Positions 41,059 through 47,145 of a DNA stretch of 47,145 nt are shown one piece after another. This stretch comes from an uncultured Lachnospiraceae bacterium (GTDB lineage Bacteria > Bacillota > Clostridia > Lachnospirales > Lachnospiraceae). Made by a program: the position numbers and the translations under genes. The notes under the pieces are model-generated. The model was given only the letters and a program-made list of their open reading frames with translations, was not told the origin of the DNA and made no database searches. The first letter of the stretch is position 1. Each line of letters opens with the position of its first letter. The stretch is taken from contig CAJTPS010000029.1 of NCBI GenBank assembly GCA_910578555.1, forward strand, positions 1-47,145, given 5' to 3'.

Positions 41059-41730
41059 ATGATAGAATTATACTATATTGAAGATGATCCTGATATTGCG
41101 CGTACTGTCAAGGAATATCTGGAGCGCAAAGATTTCAGGGTGACGGTTTGTACGACGGTCGCACAGGCAAGGCAGGCTTTGCATACACGTGTGCCGGCAC
41201 TCATATTACTGGATCAGAATATGCCGGACGGGCGCGGAGACAGTTTGTGCCGCTGGATTCGCAGTAATTGGAAAGAACTGCCGATTATTTTCCTCACGGT
41301 CAGAGGGGATTGTGAGGATATCGTTTCCGGGTTCCACGACGGTGCGGATGACTATGTTGTAAAACCCTTTGAACTGGAAGTGCTGTATTCACGGATTCAG
41401 GCGCTGCTGCGCAGAGCCGGCAATGCTTCTAAGCGGTATTTCTCCTGTGACGGGATCGTGATGGATGTAGAGCGCCGGATGGTTTCACTTCATTCGTCGG
41501 AAATACTGCTAACCGCCGCAGAATATCAACTACTCATGTATCTCATGCAGAATAAGGGTAAAACTGTGACCAGAGATAGTATTTTAGAGCGGCTGTGGGA
41601 TGCGAACGGGAATTTTGTGAATGACAATACCCTGACCGTTACGATGAAGCGGCTGCGGGATAAGCTCGGGCAGCCTGCATGTCTGAAAACCGTCAGAAGC
41701 GTTGGCTACCGTATGGAGGATACGATATGA
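41059..41730 (+). CDS. OmpR-family response regulator
   Basis: A 223-residue two-domain regulator. The receiver has 'YYIEDDPDIARTVKEYL', phospho-Asp in 'ALILLDQNMPDGRGD', 'IIFLTVRGD' and Lys in 'DYVVKPFE'. The winged helix has 'LLTAAEYQLLMYLMQNKGKTV' and 'NDNTLTVTMKRLRDKLG...VRSVGYRM'. Its GGCGGG site is weak. The stop overlaps the kinase start by four bases (ATGA). It probably binds the direct repeats at 40830-40846 and controls its own operon and the ABC genes downstream. Confidence 0.92.
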   Translation: MIELYYIEDDPDIARTVKEYLERKDFRVTVCTTVAQARQALHTRVPALILLDQNMPDGRGDSLCRWIRSNWKELPIIFLTVRGDCEDIVSGFHDGADDYVVKPFELEVLYSRIQALLRRAGNASKRYFSCDGIVMDVERRMVSLHSSEILLTAAEYQLLMYLMQNKGKTVTRDSILERLWDANGNFVNDNTLTVTMKRLRDKLGQPACLKTVRSVGYRMEDTI

Positions 41731-43025
41731 GCGGACGGAAGAATTTTGGTGTTACTCTGGGATTGGTGCTGTCTGTCAGTCTGATCGCGGCCGCGGCAGC
41801 CGCCATGATAACTTCCTATCATTGTGACAGGCTATGGTTCAATCTGTTGAATGCTGTCTGCGGGGAAGTTGTGGAGCAGGATTCTGAGACACGCGGGATC
41901 ATAGCTGCGGCTTTAAAGGAATACACAAACGGTATTCACGGCGACGCAGCGCAAGAAGATGTTTTGCCGGCGCTGGGATACCGCTTGTCTGATTTTCATG
42001 GTTCTGATCACAGGCAAAACACCATATTTGTGATGACTGGTTTCCTGACAGGAGTGCTGTTGTTTCTTTTTACGTTTGGATACCGGAATCAAAAGGAGAA
42101 CGCGCGAATTAGGACGCTGGCACAATACCTCGAGCAAGTGAATATCGGTAAAGCGGTCATCCTCTCTACATCCGGGGAGGATGATTTTGCGAAACTGGAA
42201 GACGAGATATATAAAACGGTTACGTTTCTTTATCAAACAAGAGATGCGGCGTTGCAGGCAAAGAGTAGATTTGCGGAAAACCTCTCTAATATAGCACATC
42301 AGATTAAGACACCAATCGCGGCCATTTCCCTGTCCATCCAGATGATGAAGCAGGAAAGAGCGGATCAGTCTGCGTATGAGAATAAATTTTGCTCTATGGA
42401 CCAGCCTGTGCATAACCTTCATGCTGCGGCGCCGGTGGCCGGACAGGGTGCAGCCACAAAAACTGAAAATATCCGGCGAGATTATCTGCACCAGATAGAA
42501 AAGCAGCTTGCACGGCTCACGCATCTGGAGGAATCCTTACTTGTATTAGCCCGTCTGGACGCCGGAACGCTCCTCTTACAAAGGAAGGAAACCGACGTCT
42601 TTACCATATTGGTTCTTGCAGCGGATAATCTGCAGGAATTGCTTGTAGAGTCCGCAGTTTCCATTGATATACCGGAGCTCGGTGAGATGATGATTACAGC
42701 TGATCTGGACTGGACGATGGAGGCGTTCATGAATCTGATGAAGAATTGTATGGAGCATAACCCCGGCGGCACAGTCCATTGTTCCTATGCGCAGAATCCT
42801 TTATATACGGAAATCCTGATCTGGGATGAGGGAGAAGGATTTGCCAGGGAAGACATACCGCATCTGTTCGAGCGCTTCTACCGGGGACAAAACGCCGGGG
42901 AAGGCGGCATCGGAATAGGCTTGTCCTTATCCAAAGAGATCATTGAGCGCCAGAACGGAACGCTGCGGGCCGGGAACAGACCGGGCGGCGGCGCATTTTT
43001 TGAAATCCGGTTCTACAGTCACTGA
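41727..43025 (+). CDS. sensor histidine kinase of the second ABC module
   Basis: A 432-residue kinase. Two spans (about 8-30 and 98-118) enclose an external loop of about 65 residues. His191 in 'NIAHQIKTPIAAISL' is the phospho-acceptor. A low-complexity insert 'HNLHAAAPVAGQGAATKTEN' interrupts the HisKA helices. The ATPase domain has 'MKNCMEHNPGGTVH' (N-box), 'WDEGEGFAREDIPHLFERFYRG' and 'GGIGIGLSLSKEIIERQNG'. GGAGG stands before the ATG at 41727, which overlaps the regulator stop (ATGA). It forms the sensing half of the RR/HK pair controlling the adjacent ABC transporter. Confidence 0.92.
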   Translation: MSGRKNFGVTLGLVLSVSLIAAAAAAMITSYHCDRLWFNLLNAVCGEVVEQDSETRGIIAAALKEYTNGIHGDAAQEDVLPALGYRLSDFHGSDHRQNTIFVMTGFLTGVLLFLFTFGYRNQKENARIRTLAQYLEQVNIGKAVILSTSGEDDFAKLEDEIYKTVTFLYQTRDAALQAKSRFAENLSNIAHQIKTPIAAISLSIQMMKQERADQSAYENKFCSMDQPVHNLHAAAPVAGQGAATKTENIRRDYLHQIEKQLARLTHLEESLLVLARLDAGTLLLQRKETDVFTILVLAADNLQELLVESAVSIDIPELGEMMITADLDWTMEAFMNLMKNCMEHNPGGTVHCSYAQNPLYTEILIWDEGEGFAREDIPHLFERFYRGQNAGEGGIGIGLSLSKEIIERQNGTLRAGNRPGGGAFFEIRFYSH

Positions 43026-43174
43026 ACTGTCACTTTTATTTGTTATTCTATTGAGGAAGAAGTAATTCAGAAACATACAGTAAGATTTGTCTTGCGAAGA
43101 GGCATTGGTATTTGCAGATAAGTTATGTTCACAGCAGGCAAATCCCGGTGACAGGATCGAAAGGAGACGACAGA

Positions 43175-43879
43175 ATGGAGATTTTGAAATGCGAGGGAGT
43201 GAAGAAGGTTTACGGTTCTGGCAGCAATCAGGTAGTGGCGCTGAATGGAATTGACCTGTCCGTCAGCAAGGGAGAATTCGTGGCAATTATGGGCGCGTCC
43301 GGTTCGGGCAAATCCACGCTGCTGCATATTCTCGGAAGCGTTGACAAACCGACGGAAGGTAAGGTTACAATAGACGGCACCGACCTTTCACAGTTGAACC
43401 AGACACAGGCGGCAATTTTCAGGCGCAGGAAGGTAGGGCTGGTATATCAGTTTTATAATCTGATCCCTACCCTCACCGTGCAGAAGAATATCCTCATGCC
43501 GCTTGCTCTGGATAAGAAAAAGCCAAATCAGGAATATTTTGATAAAGTGGTCGGCGCGCTCGGTATTTCCGACAGGCTGCAGGCCCTGCCGAACCAGTTG
43601 TCGGGCGGGCAGCAGCAGAGGGCAGCGATTGCACGCTCATTAATCTATCGTCCGGCACTGCTTCTGGCAGACGAACCGACCGGCAATCTGGATCAGCGGA
43701 ATTCCAAAGAGATCATGGATATGCTGAAGCTTTCCAATCGTAATCTGGAACAGACGATTATACTGATCACGCATGATGAAAAGGTGGCTTTGGAAGCAGA
43801 GCGAATTATTACCGTCGAGGATGGAAAGATCATAAGTGATGAGCGGAGGGAGGTGAAATCGCTGTCATCAAATGGGTGA
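43175..43879 (+). CDS. ABC transporter ATP-binding protein (MacB/LolD type)
   Basis: A 234-residue ATPase with Walker A GASGSGKST (40-48), Q-loop 'LVYQFYNLIPTLTVQKNILMPL', signature LSGGQQQR, Walker B 'LLLADEPTGNLD' and H-loop 'LITHD'. The ATG at 43175 follows AAAGGAGACGAC. It pairs with the FtsX-type permease at 43892 (gap 12 bases). Bce/Lol/Mac-type transporters act on lipid-linked or peptide substrates at the membrane; the exact substrate is unknown. Confidence 0.93.
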   Translation: MEILKCEGVKKVYGSGSNQVVALNGIDLSVSKGEFVAIMGASGSGKSTLLHILGSVDKPTEGKVTIDGTDLSQLNQTQAAIFRRRKVGLVYQFYNLIPTLTVQKNILMPLALDKKKPNQEYFDKVVGALGISDRLQALPNQLSGGQQQRAAIARSLIYRPALLLADEPTGNLDQRNSKEIMDMLKLSNRNLEQTIILITHDEKVALEAERIITVEDGKIISDERREVKSLSSNG

Positions 43880-43891
43880 CGGCGGTCCGGT

Positions 43892-46174
43892 ATGTGGAAA
43901 GATTATTTGTCAGGTTATCTTAAAAACAACCGCGCATCTGGCTTATCTGTCAGGCTCTCGGCGTTTATTGCAGCGCTGCTGTTATCATTATTGTGCGGAC
44001 TGTTTTATAATGCGTGGAAGTATGAGGTTGAGAGGATCGTATTGGAGGAAGGAGGCTGGCAGAGCAGGATGACCGGAGAACTTGGTCAGGCGGATATAGA
44101 AAACGTCAGAAATTATGCAGCGGTACAAGATGTGGTGGTAACAGGGAATGCGGTCACTGACGGGGCGGCTGGCCATAACGGCGGGGCAGCAGAGCTGTCT
44201 GTGGATCTTTATTTTGACGATATGCGGGCCGTTTTTTCAGATACGCCCCGTATTGCGGAAATGGTTGGAATCTCACAGGATAAGATTACCTATCATTATT
44301 CGCTTCTGGCAATGTACCTGATCCGTGACGAGAAGGATCCCGCGCCGAGAATGGTGTTCCCGCTATTCATTCTGATCACGGCATTGGCATCGTTTTCGCT
44401 GGTCGTGATCCTCCACAATGCCTTTGCGGTGTCCATGAGCGCAAGAATGCATCAGTTCGGTATTTTTTCCAGCATCGGTGCGACACCGAGACAGATCCGC
44501 ACATGTTTGTTACAGGAAGCCGTCGTCTTGTGTGCGGCGCCGGTTCTGGCTGGTAATTTACTTGGCATTGCGGGCAGTACGGGGGTGGTGGCGTTATCCA
44601 ATATCCTGCTGGGAAACGATATTCCGGGACGGCATAAGTCGATTCCTGGCTATCATCCGATGGTTCTTATCGCGACACTTCTTATCACGGTAATCACGAT
44701 ATGGATTTCCGCATGGCTGCCCGCCGGTAAACTGAGCAGGCTGACGCCGCTTGAAGCAATCAAAAATACCGGCGAACTGCAGTTGAAGCGAAAGAGAAAT
44801 TCCCGTTTACTCGCATGGCTATTTGGCGTGGAAGGAGAACTGGCCGGCAATGCGTTAAAGGCACAGCGCAAGGCACTGTGGACGGCATCTTTGTCTTTGA
44901 CGCTGGCCTTCATGGCGTTTACGATCATGCAGTGTTTCTTTTCTCTGTCAGGGATCAGTACAAGGGAAACATATTTCGAGAAGTATCAGAGTGTATGGGA
45001 TATTATGGCCACCGTGAAGGATGCAGATGTGGATGCCTTTCATATGGCAGAGACTGTTCAGGGATTGAGCGGTGTGGAGAGTGCCATTGTGTATCAGAAA
45101 GCCATGGCGAAAAGAATAGTCACAGAGGAAGAAATGAGTGAGGAGATGAAGTCTTTCGGCGGGTTTTCCCATGCTTCAAATCAATATGTGACGGAAGCTG
45201 ATGACGGGTTTGTGGTAAGCGCGCCGGTCGTGATTCTGGACGATAACAGTTTTATAACTTATTGTGATCAGATCGGTATTACGCCGCGGCTTGACGGCGC
45301 GGTGATTTTAAATCAGATCAGGGACGTAACAAATCCTGATTTCAGGCACCCGGAGCTTATGCCTTATTTAAGAGAAGACAGCGCTGGAAGTGTAAGTCTT
45401 CTTGGGCACTCGGGGGGTGATGTGCCGCCACATGCCGGTCATCAGGCGGGTGGTGAAGAAGCGACGGCGGAGATTCCGGTTTTATCTTATACAGAGGAGG
45501 TTCCTCCTTTACGGGAGGAATATGCAACGCTTGACTACTATGAACTCGTGCATTTTATGCCGGTATCTTTATGGAAAGAGATGAAAGACCGGATCGGGGG
45601 TGCGGAGGAAGACACCTATATTTGTGTTCGTGGAAGAGATTCTGTGACACTGGAAGAACTGACGGCGCTGCAGGATGAAATCCAACGGCTTGTCGGCGGC
45701 GGATATGCCGTAGAATGTGAAAACCGTATTCAGAAACAGGAGACAAATGATAAACAGATACAGGGAATGAAAGCTGTGTTCGGAGGCTTCTGCGCTCTGC
45801 TTGCAGTGATCGGCATCGGCAATGTGTTTTCCAATACGCTGGGATTTGTGCGTCAGAGAAAAAGAGAATTTGCGAGATATATGTCCGTTGGATTGACGCC
45901 GCGGGAAATCAGAAAAATGTTCTGCCTCGAGATGCTGGTCATAGCGGGCCGCCCGATTATAATTACCATCCCGTTAGCTGTCGCTGCCGTGGGATGTATG
46001 CTGAAGATGAGTTATGTTGCGGCAGGAGAATTTCTGGCGGAGGCTCCGCTTGTTCCCGTTGCATTTTTTATGGCGGCTATTTTAGCTTCCGTAGCGCTGG
46101 CTTACTATCTGGCGTGGAGGAATGTGCGCGGGATCAGTCTGGCGGAGGTCCTGAGAGATGATACGATGATGTAA
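43892..46174 (+). CDS. FtsX-type ABC transporter permease
   Basis: A 760-residue permease with an N-terminal span (about 20-40), three spans (about 150-290), a further span (about 335-355) and three C-terminal spans (about 635-745), i.e. two FtsX domains joined by an external region. Residues about 500-535 contain a His/Gly/Pro-rich loop ('SLLGHSGGDVPPHAGHQAGG'), low-complexity and unusual for the family. 'ASFSLVVILHNAFAVSMSARMHQFGIFSSIGATPRQIRTCLLQEA' is the FtsX conserved region, repeated as 'RKREFARYMSVGLTPREIRKMFCLEM'. It follows its ATPase and completes the RR-HK-ABC-permease operon. Confidence 0.9.
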   Translation: MWKDYLSGYLKNNRASGLSVRLSAFIAALLLSLLCGLFYNAWKYEVERIVLEEGGWQSRMTGELGQADIENVRNYAAVQDVVVTGNAVTDGAAGHNGGAAELSVDLYFDDMRAVFSDTPRIAEMVGISQDKITYHYSLLAMYLIRDEKDPAPRMVFPLFILITALASFSLVVILHNAFAVSMSARMHQFGIFSSIGATPRQIRTCLLQEAVVLCAAPVLAGNLLGIAGSTGVVALSNILLGNDIPGRHKSIPGYHPMVLIATLLITVITIWISAWLPAGKLSRLTPLEAIKNTGELQLKRKRNSRLLAWLFGVEGELAGNALKAQRKALWTASLSLTLAFMAFTIMQCFFSLSGISTRETYFEKYQSVWDIMATVKDADVDAFHMAETVQGLSGVESAIVYQKAMAKRIVTEEEMSEEMKSFGGFSHASNQYVTEADDGFVVSAPVVILDDNSFITYCDQIGITPRLDGAVILNQIRDVTNPDFRHPELMPYLREDSAGSVSLLGHSGGDVPPHAGHQAGGEEATAEIPVLSYTEEVPPLREEYATLDYYELVHFMPVSLWKEMKDRIGGAEEDTYICVRGRDSVTLEELTALQDEIQRLVGGGYAVECENRIQKQETNDKQIQGMKAVFGGFCALLAVIGIGNVFSNTLGFVRQRKREFARYMSVGLTPREIRKMFCLEMLVIAGRPIIITIPLAVAAVGCMLKMSYVAAGEFLAEAPLVPVAFFMAAILASVALAYYLAWRNVRGISLAEVLRDDTMM

Positions 46175-46175
46175 A

Positions 46176-46201
46176 TGCAAATGGGAGCGTTTCCATTTGC
46201 A
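46176..46201 (+). terminator. hairpin after the permease gene, possible terminator
   Basis: TGCAAATGG (46176-46184) pairs perfectly with CCATTTGCA (46193-46201) just after the stop codon; no T-run follows, so termination is uncertain. Confidence 0.4.
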
Positions 46202-46270
46202 ACAGCAGCCGGGAATGATATTTTCAGGGCGGCTTCCTATATAAGAAAAAGTATAGAGGTGGGTTCGATT

Positions 46271-46433
46271 ATGAAAGATATCCGGTTCCTTTTTTTATGA
46301 TTGCATTAACCAGGAGGGAGAAATCGACAGACTGATTTCTCCCTCAATTAGAAAAGCTGGTTTGTTTGGGAAAGATACATGCTTACACATTGCAGAAGGC
46401 CGATTTATATTTAAAGAAAAAGGCGTATTTTAG
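46271..46433 (+). pseudogene. small frameshifted gene upstream of rRNA
   Basis: After a ribosome site (AGAGGTGG) the ATG at 46271 reads 'MKDIRFLF' and then meets a run of seven T (46290-46296). If one T is skipped, the frame continues 'YDCINQEGEIDRLISPSIRK', 'AGLFGKDTCLHIAEGRFIFK', 'EKGVF' to TAG at 46431-46433, a 53-residue protein-like sequence; as it stands the frame ends at TGA 46298. A hairpin GAGGGAGAAATC/GATTTCTCCCTC (46314-46345) lies inside. No family is recognised. Alternatively this could be chance or a programmed slip at the T-run. Confidence 0.35.
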
Positions 46434-46495
46434 GAGTCTGAATGTGCTTTATAGAGCCGGATGGAAAAAAACAGAAAATATTATCAAAAAATCTG

Positions 46496-46524
46496 TTGAC
46501 ATTCAGATTTTGTAATGATATACT
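46496..46524 (+). promoter_or_regulatory. ribosomal RNA operon promoter
   Basis: TTGACA (46496-46501) and TATACT (46519-46524) are 17 bases apart, about 310 bases before the 16S gene. A second TTGACA (46572-46577) lies downstream in the leader without a good -10 box. Confidence 0.85.
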
Positions 46525-46666
46525 CAGATACGTTGCTGAGGAAAACACAGAGTACAAAGCAGCCCAGAACCTTGACAAATAAACAGTAATGCAACCCTGA
46601 AAATTCAAGAGAAAATTTTCAGAAAGTATCGAACGATACAACCAAGTAATTTAAGGAACTATGAAG
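46525..46666 (+). other. transcribed leader of the rRNA operon, upstream part
   Basis: A transcribed leader with no gene. It contains GAAAATTCAAGAGAAAATTTTC and GTATCG-AA-CGATAC stem-loops, consistent with processing or antitermination signals before 16S rRNA. Confidence 0.5.
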
Positions 46667-46831
46667 GAAGAATGCGAAGCATTCTTCAGGGGTTAATCTC
46701 GAAGAGATTTACCCCACAGCCAAGCATATTTTGGTCTGGCGATCAAGCAGAGAAATTTTGACGCAGAGCCGTGCAGGAATGCAGGCCGAGGTTCCGCGCA
46801 GCGGGAACTCGCAATTCTGCGCAGCAGAATT
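46667..46831 (+). repeat. hairpin series in the 16S leader
   Basis: GAAGAATGC-GAA-GCATTCTTC (46667-46687) is a perfect 9-bp stem with a GAA loop. GGGGTTAATCTC-GAA-GAGATTTACCCC (46689-46715) has one mismatch. GAGGTTCCGC/GCGGGAACTC (46788-46810) is imperfect. AATTCTGC-GCA-GCAGAATT (46813-46831) is perfect and ends three bases before the expected 16S end. All have three-base GNA-type loops. Confidence 0.75.
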
Positions 46832-46833
46832 TT

Positions 46834-47145
<312 letters not shown>

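Overview
The window comes from a Gram-positive, gut-type Firmicute, most likely a member of the Lachnospiraceae (Clostridium cluster XIVa). The partial 16S rRNA gene at the right end has the 5' sequence typical of that group, promoters are sigma-A-like (TTGACA/TATAAT), ribosome-binding sites are AGGAGG-type, and the families present (Bce-type modules, YxeA, DUF4317, CBM26-like starch binders, DUF3427 helicase) are common in these bacteria. No database search was possible, so the genus is not assigned.

Layout, left to right. (1) 1-2.53 kb: the decayed end of a Tn916/Tn1549-like integrative element: the end of a membrane protein, a YxeA-like protein, a lipoprotein, a sigma factor broken by an in-frame stop, a small HTH gene and a frameshifted integrase remnant. 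(2) 2.9-6.26 kb: a response regulator / histidine kinase / lipoprotein operon. (3) 6.3-11.3 kb: an RND-family pump with a very large coiled-coil insertion and its TetR-like repressor, with a strong promoter and probable operator. (4) 11.6-19.1 kb: a starch/maltodextrin locus: a wall- or membrane-anchored protein with three CBM26-like modules, a solute-binding lipoprotein, two permeases, a GH13 enzyme and a LacI regulator. The ABC ATPase is absent and is presumably shared from elsewhere. (5) 19.3-20.5 kb: a pair of small uncharacterised proteins. (6) 20.6-24.0 kb: a PLD-nuclease/SF2-helicase/DUF3427 protein translationally coupled to a NUDIX hydrolase, a defence-like or repair-like pair. (7) 24.1-30.6 kb: an XRE/TPR-like regulator and a complete Bce-type RR-HK-ABC-permease module for antimicrobial-peptide sensing and detoxification. 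(8) 30.8-32.6 kb: a uracil/deoxyinosine DNA glycosylase, and on the minus strand a TetR regulator followed by a flavin oxidoreductase. (9) 32.8-36.5 kb: a WYL / SF1 helicase / nuclease fusion and a DinB-like protein. (10) 36.7-40.9 kb: an AT-rich patch of membrane proteins, a tyrosine phosphatase and broken mobile-element genes, ending in a collapsed serine recombinase. (11) 41.0-46.2 kb: a second RR-HK-ABC-FtsX export module. (12) 46.5-47.1 kb: an rRNA promoter, a hairpin-rich leader and the start of 16S rRNA.

The main theme is envelope defence and export: two complete peptide-sensing ABC modules, parts of a third (YxeA neighbourhood), an RND pump, and two large helicase-nuclease proteins lying between mobile-element scars. 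The most unusual feature is outside the proteins. Several operons carry structured intercistronic repeats. Two units, at 3565-3722 and 14272-14445, share a cloverleaf-like fold with a compensatory base-pair change, and at least seven intergenic hairpins have the very stable GCGAAGC core.
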